Origin: Agrobacterium tumefaciens
GTDB lineage: Bacteria > Pseudomonadota > Alphaproteobacteria > Rhizobiales > Rhizobiaceae
DNA length: 64,000 nucleotides
Assembly: GCF_013318015.2 (NCBI RefSeq)
Contig: NZ_CP115842.1
Span: forward strand, 1,983,001 to 2,047,000
Reading direction: 5' to 3'
Positions 42,318 to 51,476 of the stretch are shown here, piece after piece; the first letter of the stretch is position 1, and every line of letters begins with the position of its first letter. The position numbers and the translations under genes are program-made. The notes under the pieces were generated by a model that worked only from the letters and a program-made list of their open reading frames with translations, was not told the origin of the DNA and made no database searches.

Positions 42318-43687
42318 GGGATCGCCTCAACGAGTTTGATCGTTCTTTTCCGCGAAGCCAAATTCAGACGGACGATCCGGCCGCTATCATCGGCAACCTT
42401 CCAGGGCCTCGACAGGCCGCCCAGATCCTCGGCGACGGCAAGCCCTGCCTGAATGCCGTCTTCATGAAAACCCGACCCAAAATAGGCGCCGCAGAACCAG
42501 GTGTTTCTCAAACCCTGCAAGGCCCAAAGTTCCTGCCTCATCTGCTCGGTGCCGGCATCAAAAACAGGATGGTGGTAGGTTTCCTCGGTGATGATTTTTC
42601 CCTTTTCCGGTTCGCGCGTCGGGTTCAGCGTTACAAAGGTGTCAGGGATTGCACCCAGAGGCTGAAGCTTGTTCATCCAGTAGGTGATGCTCGGCTGCCC
42701 CGTTTCAATGCGTGTATCGGCCACATAGTTCCAGCTTGACCAGGCGGTGCGCCTGCGGGGCATGAAACTGCTGTCCGTGTGCAGTACCGCCCTGTTTTTC
42801 GTATAGCCAAACGCGCCGAGAATGCGCCGTTCGGCTTGCGTCGCGTCCGTCAGCATCTCCAGCGCCTGATCTGCGTGTGTGGCAATCACCACATCGTCGA
42901 ACCGTTCGAATTCGCCGTTAGTGTTGGCGATCTCGACCCCGTCCGCCAGGCGGTGGATGCGTGTCACGGGTGTCGAGAGCCGAATGCGATCGGCGAATGG
43001 CGCATTGAGTCGTTTCACATATTCCTGGCTGCCGCCGACAACGGTGCGCCAGACGGGCCGGTTGCGCAGCAACAGCAGGCCGTGATTGCTGCAGAACTTC
43101 ACGAAATGTGCTGCCGGGTAACGGCCTACTTCCATGGCCGGGGTAGACCATATGGCTGCTGCCATCGGGTAAAGATGATCGTTGCGAAAGGCGTCGCCAT
43201 AGTTGTTTTGAGAAAGATACTCATCGAGCGACATATCGCCCATCATCGGCAGATCGCGCGGGGCATTGCGATAAAAGCGCAAGAGGTCGGCAAGCATTGC
43301 CCAGAAGCGCGGCCTCACGGCATTTCTCTTCTGCGCCAAAAGGCCAAAGCCAGAGCCGCCGGAATATTCGAAACCGCCATCATCCAGCGAAACCGCAAAG
43401 GACATGTCGGAGGCTGCGGTCGTCACTCCCAGCGTTTTGAAAAGTGCCGTCAGATTGGGATACGTCACCTCATTATAGACGATGAACCCCGTATCGACAG
43501 ACACCGCCCCCTGTTCAGTTTTGAACGTCGCAGTGTTGCTGTGGCCGCCGACGCGGTCCGCAGCCTCGAAAACCGTGACATCATGCCGTTTCGACAAAAG
43601 CCAGGCCGCAGACAGACCGGAAATGCCTGTTCCGATCACGGCGATGTTTCGCCGGCTGGCTTTTCTTTTGGCTTCGGTATCGAACAT
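42314..43687 (-). CDS. FAD-dependent amine-oxidase-like oxidoreductase
   Basis: 457-residue flavoprotein (COG2907 type). The N-terminal dinucleotide fold is IAVIGTGISGLSAAWLLSKRHDVTVFEAADRVGGHSNTA, and a second motif VVIATHADQALEML lies near 267. Relatives desaturate or oxidise membrane acyl chains together with a cyclopropane-synthase-like methyltransferase. It is the first gene of the leftward operon; a TGAAAC-N17-CGTA promoter lies 49-75 bases upstream. Confidence 0.9.
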   Translation of the reverse strand: MFDTEAKRKASRRNIAVIGTGISGLSAAWLLSKRHDVTVFEAADRVGGHSNTATFKTEQGAVSVDTGFIVYNEVTYPNLTALFKTLGVTTAASDMSFAVSLDDGGFEYSGGSGFGLLAQKRNAVRPRFWAMLADLLRFYRNAPRDLPMMGDMSLDEYLSQNNYGDAFRNDHLYPMAAAIWSTPAMEVGRYPAAHFVKFCSNHGLLLLRNRPVWRTVVGGSQEYVKRLNAPFADRIRLSTPVTRIHRLADGVEIANTNGEFERFDDVVIATHADQALEMLTDATQAERRILGAFGYTKNRAVLHTDSSFMPRRRTAWSSWNYVADTRIETGQPSITYWMNKLQPLGAIPDTFVTLNPTREPEKGKIITEETYHHPVFDAGTEQMRQELWALQGLRNTWFCGAYFGSGFHEDGIQAGLAVAEDLGGLSRPWKVADDSGRIVRLNLASRKRTIKLVEAIP

Positions 43688-43735
43688 GGTTCCTCGCTAT
43701 TGCATTCACAATTCAGTTTTACGGCCTGCGACAGA

Positions 43736-43762
43736 TACGAAGGAGCGGATCGATAAGTTTCA
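43736..43762 (-). promoter_or_regulatory. ECF-type promoter of the FAD oxidoreductase operon
   Basis: On the minus strand TGAAAC (43762-43757), exactly 17 bases, CGTA (43739-43736). It matches the general ECF sigma consensus and is identical in boxes and spacing to the promoters at 43799 and 52545. Confidence 0.75.
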
Positions 43763-43798
43763 GCGGCGCGCAAATTTTTCAGAATTTTGTCAGGCGCT

Positions 43799-43825
43799 TG
43801 AAACTCTTTTGCCGTCTCGCCCGTA
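43799..43825 (+). promoter_or_regulatory. ECF-type promoter of the DUF1295 operon
   Basis: TGAAAC (43799-43804), 17 bases, CGTA (43822-43825), divergent from the promoter at 43736-43762. The first usable start codons lie 40-58 bases downstream. Confidence 0.75.
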
Positions 43826-43879
43826 GTTGCCACTGGAAACTTGGTCTGAAGTCCTTCGAATACAGTGAGCGGAATGGTG

Positions 43880-44668
43880 ATGATGTCTGTTGTGGTGGCC
43901 CTTGCCGTGCTGATGTCGCTTCTGATGGCGGCAGCCTGGGCGTTGCAGCGTTACACAGGATCGAGTGGCTGGATTGACACCGTCTGGTCTGCGAGTGTCG
44001 GGCTCGGCGGCGTGGTTGCCGTCTCGTTTTCCGATGGAGATAGCTGGCGCCGGGGAGCGGTTCTCTTTCTTGTACTGGTGTGGTCGCTGCGGCTCGCGGG
44101 ACACATCGGCATGCGGACGAGGGGAGGTGGCGAAGATCCACGTTACGCGAAGCTTATAGAAGAATGGGGCAGCAATGCCTCGTGGCGGCTTTTCGCTTTT
44201 CTCCAGATCCAGGCCGTTGCCGCCTTTGTGCTGGTTCTCGCCGTCTATCTTGCCGCCAGCAATCCTTTGCCATTTCCAAGCATTATCGATGTGATAGCGT
44301 TGATCGTCGCGGCTGGTGCGCTTGTCGGAGAAGCGACCTCCGATGCACAGCTTTCACAGTTCAGAAAAACCCCGGAGGCCAAAACCGGCGTCTGCGAGAC
44401 TGGTCTGTGGCGTTATTCGCGTCATCCCAACTACTTTTTCGAGTGGCTTTTCTGGTGCGGCTTTCCGTTGTTGGCCATCCATGCGCAGCCGTGGTCATGG
44501 CTGTCGCTTGCTGCGCCAGCCATGATGTACTGGCTGCTCGTCCACGTCTCCGGCATTCCCCCGCTCGAAGAGCACATGCTGAAATCACGCGGAGAGAAAT
44601 TCCGCGCCCTGCAAAACCGCGTCAACGCCTTCTTTCCGGGGCCACGCAAGAAAGAGGACACGCCATGA
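43880..44668 (+). CDS. DUF1295 family membrane protein (steroid-reductase-like fold)
   Basis: About 262 residues with six or seven membrane helices. Motifs: WIDTVWSASVG, EWGSNASWRLFAFLQIQ, and the C-terminal GLWRYSRHPNYFFEWLFWCGF ... PPLEEHMLKSRGEKFR, shared with isoprenylcysteine methyltransferases and 5-alpha-reductases. It may reduce or modify a membrane lipid. Start at 43880 is supported by AGCGGA upstream; 43865 (GTG), 43874 and 43883 are alternatives. The stop overlaps the next methyltransferase start (ATGA). Confidence 0.85.
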   Translation: MMSVVVALAVLMSLLMAAAWALQRYTGSSGWIDTVWSASVGLGGVVAVSFSDGDSWRRGAVLFLVLVWSLRLAGHIGMRTRGGGEDPRYAKLIEEWGSNASWRLFAFLQIQAVAAFVLVLAVYLAASNPLPFPSIIDVIALIVAAGALVGEATSDAQLSQFRKTPEAKTGVCETGLWRYSRHPNYFFEWLFWCGFPLLAIHAQPWSWLSLAAPAMMYWLLVHVSGIPPLEEHMLKSRGEKFRALQNRVNAFFPGPRKKEDTP

Positions 44669-45690
44669 ACATGCTCGCATTCGCCATCAATGCTGCCGAA
44701 CGCGCACCGCTGAGTGACAATATGACGCTTGCCGGCATCGACATGCTCTGCGCGCGCACCAAACGGCGACTTGCCGGCGTTCCGGCGGCGGAAGAAAACG
44801 CTTTTGTGTCTGATATGGCGAAATTTCCCGTCGCCACGCACACCGACGAGGCGAACAGGCAGCACTACGAGGTGCCGGCTGAATTCTTTGCAATCGTCCT
44901 TGGCGCGCAAAGAAAATATTCCTGCTGCTTTTATCCCAATGCTCAGACAACGCTGGATGAGGCTGAAACATTGGCGCTGGAGGAGACTGTTTCCCATGCC
45001 CGATTGCAGGACGGGATGAATATTCTCGAACTCGGCTGCGGCTGGGGTTCGCTCTCCCTTTATATGGCCGGCCGGTTTCCCAATGCGCGGATCACGTCCG
45101 TTTCGAACTCGGCTTCGCAGCGCGAATATATAATCGAACGTGCAAATGAGCGTGGCCTGTCGAACCTCTCGGTGGTGACGGCCGATATGAATGATTTCAC
45201 AACTGATGAGCGTTTCGACCGTGTCGTATCGGTAGAAATGTTCGAGCACATGTCGAACTGGCAGGCATTGTTCGAGCGCGTCCGCTCGTGGCTGACGCCC
45301 GAGGGCAAGTTCTTCCTTCATGTCTTCAATCACCGGGATCGATCCTATCGTTTCGACCATGGCAACCGGGCGGACTGGATCGCGCAGCATTTCTTCACCG
45401 GCGGCATTATGCCTGCCTTCGATCTTCCTCACCGTTTCCCGGCGCTTTTCACCGTGGAACAGGAGTGGCGCTGGTCGGGATCACATTATCGCCGGACGGC
45501 CCTCGACTGGCTTGGAAATTTCGACCGGGAGATCGACCGTATCCGACCGATCCTGCAGAGGGTCTATGGCAACGATGCGCGCTTGTGGGAACGGCGTTGG
45601 AGACTGTTCTTCCTCGCGACGGCAGGTCTTTTCGGGCACGAAGACGGTAAGGTCTGGGGCGTTGGACACTACCTCATGGCGCGCGTCTAG
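44665..45690 (+). CDS. Cyclopropane-fatty-acid synthase family methyltransferase 2
   Basis: 341-residue SAM-dependent enzyme, shorter at the N-terminus than paralogue 1. SAM loop ILELGCGWGSLSLYMAG near 122, QREYIIERANERGL, FDRVVSVEMFEHMSNW, and YGNDARLWERRWRLFF. The substrate pocket signature HVFNHRDRSYRF differs from classical Cfa. Translationally coupled to the DUF1295 gene, and under the ECF-type promoter at 43799. The two paralogues in one island suggest different positions or products on the acyl chain. Confidence 0.88.
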   Translation: MNMLAFAINAAERAPLSDNMTLAGIDMLCARTKRRLAGVPAAEENAFVSDMAKFPVATHTDEANRQHYEVPAEFFAIVLGAQRKYSCCFYPNAQTTLDEAETLALEETVSHARLQDGMNILELGCGWGSLSLYMAGRFPNARITSVSNSASQREYIIERANERGLSNLSVVTADMNDFTTDERFDRVVSVEMFEHMSNWQALFERVRSWLTPEGKFFLHVFNHRDRSYRFDHGNRADWIAQHFFTGGIMPAFDLPHRFPALFTVEQEWRWSGSHYRRTALDWLGNFDREIDRIRPILQRVYGNDARLWERRWRLFFLATAGLFGHEDGKVWGVGHYLMARV

Positions 45691-45976
45691 ATCGCGCAAA
45701 CACGCGCATGTGAACCAATCTGGCGCCGCTGCGCCCTTGGGTGAGATGCGGCGAAGGTGTCTCCTCGGTTGGCGCAGGCCGCTGAGGCCGGCGAAGCGGG
45801 AAAAATGGATATGCGAGTGATTGTGCATGATTTGATCGTGCAAAATTTGTGTATTTCATTCCTGTTTGCTTAACCCCGTTTTTTGAAATCTGCGAAGTTC
45901 GGCGACCTCGTCTAGCTTCCGTTAGGCTTTTGCATCAAGGAGCGGGCTCGCCCCGTAGTCCAAGCCAAGGGTCAGC

Positions 45977-47302
45977 ATGCCTTTTCAGAAAACAAAAGAC
46001 CGAGAGGAATATTCGCAGCATCTTCTTCTCCTGTGTCGAGTTGCAGCCTGGATGGGCGTGGCGCTGGCGACTGGCTGGTTCGTGTTTTTCATTCTCACGG
46101 AAAGATGGGGCATTGCGCTCAGCCTCCTCATTCTGGGGGTTGCGATCGTGCCGTGCTGGCTGACTTGCCTGATGGGCCACTTTTCCCTCGGACTCATCCT
46201 GGCTCAGAGCGCCTGCATCCTGTTCGTCTGCTGGTATTCCGTCGCTATCGATGTCTCCGACGATATCGTACCGAGGACGACGCATCTCTACCTGCTCGTC
46301 ATCATCTTCGTCGGCTACATGAATTTTCAACGCCAGCGTTCCGCCACCCAGTTTCTGGTCATCGCGGCAAGTCTCGCGGCCTTTGTTTATTTCTGCGCGT
46401 CCGCCGCGCGTTTTTCGTTCAGCACTCCCATGCCGCAGGATGTGCGCAGCATCAGCGCCTGGTTCAACAGCGTTTTCGCAGCGTTGATGCTGTGTGGCGG
46501 TGTCGCCGCCATGCAGGCGCAGTTTCGCAGTCATACGAAAAAAGCCCTGGAACTGCGCTCCGCGCTTTCGAATGGCCAGTTTGAACTTTTCTACCAGGCG
46601 CAGGTCCGCGCAGACGGCACGCTGCTTGGCGCAGAGGCGCTGTTGCGGTGGAACCACCCGAAAAGGGGATACATCCCGCCAGCCGATTTCATCGCGCTTG
46701 CGCAGCAAACCGGTTTCATGCCGACAATCGGCGCTTGGGTCATTGCCGAAGCCTGCAAGACACTTGCGAGATGGCAGGAGAACCCGGCAACCCAGAATCT
46801 CACCTTGTCGATCAACATCACTGCCGATCATTTCGTCGACGCGGGATTTTCCGGGCAGCTTCTTGATGCCGCCTCGTCTCAGGGCATCAAGCCACAGCTT
46901 CTCAAGCTGGAGCTGACCGAGAGCGTTTTCCTATTCGACATAGAAGCAGCGATCGCGAAAATGAAGCTCCTTGATCGTTCCGGCTTCACGATTTCACTCG
47001 ACGATTTCGGCACTGGCTACTCCTCACTGAGCTACCTGCGGCAATTGCCGCTCAAACAGATCAAGATTGATCGCAGCTTCGTGACGGGGGTGACCGAAAG
47101 CGGGCGTATGGCGACAATCACGCGAAACATCGTCCAGATGGGGCACGACCTTTCACTGGAAGTTCTGGCCGAAGGCGTGGAGACCGAGGCGGAACTGCGG
47201 ATGATGCTGTCCTACGGCTGCCGATTGTTTCAGGGCTATCTTTTTGCGAGGCCGACGAGCCTCGTCGAATTCGAGCAATATGCCGCCCGCCCATCGTCCT
47301 GA
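45977..47302 (+). CDS. Membrane-bound EAL-domain c-di-GMP phosphodiesterase
   Basis: 441-residue protein with six predicted helices (about 20-180, MASE-like) and a C-terminal EAL domain. Catalytic residues look complete: E220-A-L in GAEALLRW, NITADHF, ELTESVF, DDFGTGYSSL near 341 and EVLAEGVET. No GGDEF domain is present, so it should only break down c-di-GMP. The location between lipid-modification and photolyase/curli genes hints at control of biofilm or curli under light or oxidative stress. The 286 bases before it hold no gene that I can see. Confidence 0.88.
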   Translation: MPFQKTKDREEYSQHLLLLCRVAAWMGVALATGWFVFFILTERWGIALSLLILGVAIVPCWLTCLMGHFSLGLILAQSACILFVCWYSVAIDVSDDIVPRTTHLYLLVIIFVGYMNFQRQRSATQFLVIAASLAAFVYFCASAARFSFSTPMPQDVRSISAWFNSVFAALMLCGGVAAMQAQFRSHTKKALELRSALSNGQFELFYQAQVRADGTLLGAEALLRWNHPKRGYIPPADFIALAQQTGFMPTIGAWVIAEACKTLARWQENPATQNLTLSINITADHFVDAGFSGQLLDAASSQGIKPQLLKLELTESVFLFDIEAAIAKMKLLDRSGFTISLDDFGTGYSSLSYLRQLPLKQIKIDRSFVTGVTESGRMATITRNIVQMGHDLSLEVLAEGVETEAELRMMLSYGCRLFQGYLFARPTSLVEFEQYAARPSS

Positions 47303-47452
47303 CCGGACGTTTTGCGATAGGCTGAGGCATCAGGATCGAATTCAATGGCGTGCCTGCCGGCAGATCAGGCCGTTGAACAATGCACCATTCGTCGGATAGA
47401 GCTATCTTGCCTGTCAGGATCGCAATCGATCCACATCATTTCGTTGGTTCGC

Positions 47453-48445
47453 ATGATCCCAGTTGCACTACCCTCCGTCGAAACGCTGCTTTTGCTTGCC
47501 TTCCTTCTTGCCACGACACTTGTATGGGGTATCTGGACAATGGTTTTGATTGCACGATACGCAGGAGGCCGCTGGGCGCGCCCGATGATGCTGCCCTATG
47601 GCCTGGCGACCGCCATTGCGATTTTTACACTTTGGCAGTTCGGTAATTTCTATCTCCAGATGCGTGCCCATGACAGGGAAATGGCGTCTAGCTATCGCCC
47701 GGAGCTTGGGGAGCCGGTGCGCCTTGGCCAGATCGACATGCCCGAAGGCACGAAACTTGAACTGGCCGTGGCCGACACCAGGGAATCCTTCAACCGCGCG
47801 GTCTTCCCCCATCCCGTGCGGGTCGCGAATGTCGATGCCGTCGAGATCGCACGCTATATCGCGATAAAAACCAACGGGAATTATGAGACCGTCGGCTTTG
47901 TTCCAGAGACGATGCGGGTGACGGGCAACGGCGTGACCCTGCAGAGCGGCTGGCGCTGCGATGCGGCACAACCGGTGGAGTTCGACCTGAAGGCTGACGG
48001 GGATGTATCCGCTTTCAGCCGATGTGTCCTTGCCGACGGGAATATCGTCGATGGCATTGGCTTGCCGAAGGGGACGTTTCTGCGTGCCTCCACCGGCAAT
48101 GTCTATACTGACGGTTTCATCGATTCCGACAGGTGGGTTCTCGACACGCCCACGGGCCAGGCTATCCGCATTGATGATTTCGCTCTTGAGGATGTCACGC
48201 TCGCCCTTGATGGCGAAAGAAAACTCTATGAAATCCGAAGCGCGGTTTTGTCGAAGGAAGCAACAGCGGGCGCGCTCCACTTCGCAGCCGGCAGTGGAAT
48301 TCGCCTCAATCCCCGGCACATCCGGACTGATTATCCCGGTGCATGGTTGATAACACCATCTTCCGCGTCCGGTTCTGAACCGGTGTCGCTTCGATCAAGC
48401 GTGCTGAACAGAGGCGGAAAGCTTCTGGCCACCCTTTCCGACTAG
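47453..48445 (+). CDS. Hypothetical membrane protein with large soluble domain
   Basis: 330 residues if started at 47453 (MIPVALPSVETLLLLAFLL); a start at 47345 adds 36 residues of poor character. Two membrane helices lie near 9-33 and 48-66. The rest is a beta-rich domain with repeated short elements (VRLGQIDMPEGTKLELAVAD; DGIGLPKGTFLRASTGN), which could be an internal duplication. Six-residue Cys-containing patches (WRCDAAQ, SRCVLAD) could form a disulfide. I do not recognise a family. No strong ribosome site supports either start. Confidence 0.6.
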   Translation: MIPVALPSVETLLLLAFLLATTLVWGIWTMVLIARYAGGRWARPMMLPYGLATAIAIFTLWQFGNFYLQMRAHDREMASSYRPELGEPVRLGQIDMPEGTKLELAVADTRESFNRAVFPHPVRVANVDAVEIARYIAIKTNGNYETVGFVPETMRVTGNGVTLQSGWRCDAAQPVEFDLKADGDVSAFSRCVLADGNIVDGIGLPKGTFLRASTGNVYTDGFIDSDRWVLDTPTGQAIRIDDFALEDVTLALDGERKLYEIRSAVLSKEATAGALHFAAGSGIRLNPRHIRTDYPGAWLITPSSASGSEPVSLRSSVLNRGGKLLATLSD

Positions 48446-48547
48446 CGCATTGGTGGACCAGATACTCTGAACGATCTCGATGGAGGTCTCTCTTGCGATC
48501 AGGTGCCCGCGACCCCAGATATCGCGCATTATTGAAAGTGCGCATAA

Positions 48548-49108
48548 ATGAACCCTGAGAACTACCTACCGATAAAGACCGACCGGCTGATCCTTCGTAA
48601 ATTCCAGGCCGCTGATCTCGCATCATACGCCGATTACCACACGCGCGATGACGTCTACCGTTTCCTCTATGCCGCACCGCCTTCGGATGATGCGGTGAAA
48701 ACGCAATTCGCAGCGCTGCTCGAGGCTCCGTTCACAGAGGACGGCGATACGTTGCGACTTGCCGTTACGCGCAGCGACGACGACACGTTGATCGGCGAAG
48801 TCCTGCTTAAAATCGCGAGCAAGGCGGCTTTGCAAGCGGAAGTCGGTTATGTCTTCAATCCTGATTTTTCAGGTAAGGGATATGCGACGGAAGCCGTCCG
48901 GGCCATGATAAGCCTCGGCTTCGAGACGCTCGGATATCACCGGATTTTCGCGCGGCTGGATGCCCTGAACCACGGATCGATCGGCGTTGTTGAACGCCTT
49001 GGCCTGCGCAAAGAAGCGCATTTGATCGAGAATGACCGGTTTGGCGGCACCTGGGGGGATGAATTCATCTATGCCACCCTGAAGAGGGAGTGGGCGTCTA
49101 GCCCGTGA
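48548..49108 (+). CDS. GNAT family N-acetyltransferase (RimJ/RimL type)
   Basis: 186-residue enzyme. TDRLILRKFQAADLASYADY at the start, AEVGYVFNPDFSGKGYATEAVRAMI (acetyl-CoA loop SGKGYA) in the middle, and ARLDALNHGSIGVVERLGLRKEAHL near the end are the RimJ/RimL pattern. It may acetylate a protein N-terminus or a small amine. It lies 44 bases before the photolyase gene in the same direction and may share its transcript. Confidence 0.85.
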   Translation: MNPENYLPIKTDRLILRKFQAADLASYADYHTRDDVYRFLYAAPPSDDAVKTQFAALLEAPFTEDGDTLRLAVTRSDDDTLIGEVLLKIASKAALQAEVGYVFNPDFSGKGYATEAVRAMISLGFETLGYHRIFARLDALNHGSIGVVERLGLRKEAHLIENDRFGGTWGDEFIYATLKREWASSP

Positions 49109-49152
49109 TCTTGCGCAGGTGATGATTATGTCGGGTTTGAAGGAAATTGTCG

Positions 49153-50676
49153 GTGTCTCAACTGGTCTTGATCCTCGGCGATCAATTATCTTTCTCCCTA
49201 TCTTCGCTGGATGGTGTCGACAAGACGCGCGACACGATCCTGCTTTGCGAGGTAATGGCGGAGGCTACCTATGTCGGCCATCACAAAAAGAAGATCGCCT
49301 TCATCTTTTCCGCCATGCGCCACTTCGCCGAGGAACTGCGTGGCGAAGGATACCGGGTTCGCTACACGCGGATTGATGATCGCGACAATGCGGGCTCCTT
49401 CTCCGGCGAGGTGCAGCGGGCGTTAAACGACCTGACCCCTTCCAGGATTTGCGTCACCGAAGCTGGAGAATGGCGCGTCAAATCAGAGATCGAGCACTTC
49501 GCCAGTGCCTTCAACATCGAGGTCGATATCCGCCCTGATCGGCGCTTTCTTGCCGGCCATGAGGAGTTCGAGCGCTGGGCGGCCGGGCGCAAAAGCCTGA
49601 CGATGGAATATTTCTACCGGGAAATGCGTCGCAAGACTGGCCTGTTGATGAATGGCGAAGAGCCGGTCGGTGGACGCTGGAATTTTGACTCGGAAAACCG
49701 CAGCCCCGCCAAGCCGGACCTGCTGAGGCCAAGACACCCTGTCTTCGCACCGGACAGGATAACAAGGGATGTCATCGACACCGTCGAGCGGCTGTTTCCC
49801 GACAATTTCGGCAAGCTTGAGAACTTTGGTTTCGCCGTCACCCGCGCCGATGCCGAGCGGGCGCTCAGTGCCTTCATAAACGATTTCCTGATGAATTTCG
49901 GCGCCACGCAAGATGCCATGCTGCAGGATGACCCGTATCTCAACCACTCGCTTCTGTCTTTTTACATCAATTGCGGGCTGCTGGACGCGCTGGAGGTCTG
50001 CAGGGCGGCGGAGCGCGCCTACTACGAGGGCGCGGCACCGCTCAATGCCGTCGAGGGTTTCATTCGCCAGATCATCGGCTGGCGGGAATATATGCGTGGC
50101 ATCTACTGGTTTGCGGGGCCGGACTATGTCGACAGCAATTTCTTCCAAAACGACAGGCCGCTGCCGGGCTTTTACTGGACGGGCAAAACCCACATGAACT
50201 GCATGGCGACCGTAATTACGGAAACCATCGAAAATGCCTATGCTCACCATATCCAGCGCCTGATGATCACGGGAAATTTTGCCCTTCTCGCCGGCATTGA
50301 TCCGAAGGCCGTTCATCAATGGTATCTGGAGGTCTATGCGGATGCCTATGAATGGGTTGAGCTGCCGAATGTGATCGGCATGAGCCAGTTCGCCGATGGC
50401 GGCTTTCTCGGGACAAAGCCCTATGCCGCAAGTGGCAACTACATCAATCGCATGTCGGACTATTGCAGTAGTTGCCGCTATGATCCCAAGGAGCGTCTCG
50501 GTGACAAGGCCTGTCCATTCAACGCGCTATACTGGGATTTTCTGGCCCGCAACCGTGAAAGGCTGAAATCCAACCATCGGCTGGCGCAGCCCTATGCCAC
50601 ATGGTACCGGATGAGCGAAGACGTCCGCCATGATATCAGGGCAAAGGCGGCTCTGTTTTTGAACCGCCTGAGCTAA
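49153..50676 (+). CDS. phrB: Iron-sulfur bacterial (6-4) photolyase
   Basis: 507-residue FeS-BCP photolyase that repairs UV (6-4) photoproducts using FAD, a [4Fe-4S] cluster and a lumazine antenna. The cluster cysteines are C350, C438, C441 and C454 (DYCSSCRYDPKERLGDKAC), numerically identical to those I recall for Agrobacterium PhrB. FAD-site motifs include GWREYMRGIYW and TGNFALLAGIDPKAVHQWYL. GTG at 49153 (VSQLVLILGDQL) is chosen because it gives the 507-residue length and has AAGGA 8 bases upstream; an in-frame TTG lies at 49147. Confidence 0.96.
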   Translation: MSQLVLILGDQLSFSLSSLDGVDKTRDTILLCEVMAEATYVGHHKKKIAFIFSAMRHFAEELRGEGYRVRYTRIDDRDNAGSFSGEVQRALNDLTPSRICVTEAGEWRVKSEIEHFASAFNIEVDIRPDRRFLAGHEEFERWAAGRKSLTMEYFYREMRRKTGLLMNGEEPVGGRWNFDSENRSPAKPDLLRPRHPVFAPDRITRDVIDTVERLFPDNFGKLENFGFAVTRADAERALSAFINDFLMNFGATQDAMLQDDPYLNHSLLSFYINCGLLDALEVCRAAERAYYEGAAPLNAVEGFIRQIIGWREYMRGIYWFAGPDYVDSNFFQNDRPLPGFYWTGKTHMNCMATVITETIENAYAHHIQRLMITGNFALLAGIDPKAVHQWYLEVYADAYEWVELPNVIGMSQFADGGFLGTKPYAASGNYINRMSDYCSSCRYDPKERLGDKACPFNALYWDFLARNRERLKSNHRLAQPYATWYRMSEDVRHDIRAKAALFLNRLS

Positions 50677-50894
50677 CGCGGCCCTTTCTCTGCTTTTGCC
50701 GACGGCGGGATACGCGATCAGAGCTGTCCCTGCGCATGTCTCGGTCATGACGTGGCTCGTAAACCCAGCTCCGCGTGGTGCCGGCAGCGCCGCCGGTCCA
50801 TGCGGCAATAGTGCCAATGATAAGAGCGACGAAAGCGAGCTATCGGAAACGACGTGAAGCCTGCCGCGTTTCTCAGCTTACTTTAAACTATCAC

Positions 50895-51308
50895 TTACCA
50901 GCCGTAGCTGAATGTCAGGCCGCTGCCGTTGTCTCCGTTCTGCTCCACGTTGGTTTCGGTGTTCCGCCCATACTGGAAAATGCCATAGGCATTGTTATTG
51001 CCGTTTTGCTGCAGCGTTGCGGAATGGCCGTTGCCCCGCTGCCGGATAAAGCCGAGATTGCCGCGACCGTTCTGGGCGATGCCTGCCGCATTTCCCCGGC
51101 CCAATTGCCGGATGTCTGCGTCTTTCAGATCGCGATAAAGCGAGTAGGCGCGCAGACCGGTTGAGAACAGATCCCCATCCCCGGAATTGCCGGGCGCGAG
51201 GTCAAAGGAAATGCGGCCACCGGCATGGGCGGGAGCCGTAAATCCGAGCGGCGCAAGGCCTCCGACAAGCAGAGTAACGGTGAGAAGTTTCAACACGTTG
51301 CGGGTCAT
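50895..51308 (-). CDS. Curlin-repeat protein (minor subunit/CsgB-like)
   Basis: 137-residue exported protein. The start at 51308 has GGAGAT 5 bases upstream. Signal peptide ends near residue 30 (PAHA). From residue 63 come curlin-type repeats: IRQLGRGNAAGIAQNGRGN, FIRQRGNGHSATLQQNGNNN, and IFQYGRNTETNVEQNGDNG. Gln/Asn/Gly spacing fits the amyloid beta-helix. It ends the csgA-csgH-curlin series and, by position and fewer repeats, may be the nucleator. Confidence 0.83.
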   Translation of the reverse strand: MTRNVLKLLTVTLLVGGLAPLGFTAPAHAGGRISFDLAPGNSGDGDLFSTGLRAYSLYRDLKDADIRQLGRGNAAGIAQNGRGNLGFIRQRGNGHSATLQQNGNNNAYGIFQYGRNTETNVEQNGDNGSGLTFSYGW

Positions 51309-51417
51309 TCTGATCTCCATTCTGTCAGTGCCTTTGCCGATGATCCACTCTCGCATCCTGCAACTGAACCCGAACGGAATTGCCCATTCACATGTCGTTC
51401 AGTCGCTGCACGAGGAT

Positions 51418-51445
51418 CAAAGAAAAGGGCGCTCAACTGGCGCCC
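51418..51445 (-). terminator. Terminator after csgH
   Basis: Stem GGGCGC (51427-51432) and GCGCCC (51440-51445); read on the minus strand it is followed by TTTTCTTT. It lies 32 bases past the csgH stop, so the last curlin gene may have lower expression. Confidence 0.7.
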
Positions 51446-51476
51446 TCTCTGGTGGAAATGTATAGTTGAGGTCAGC

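Noticed and set aside
50677..50894. Minus-strand stretch reading ALIIGTIAAWTGGAAG, like a membrane helix
   Set aside because: It has no start codon (a stop precedes it closely) and soon becomes Arg-rich; at best a gene relic, too weak to list.
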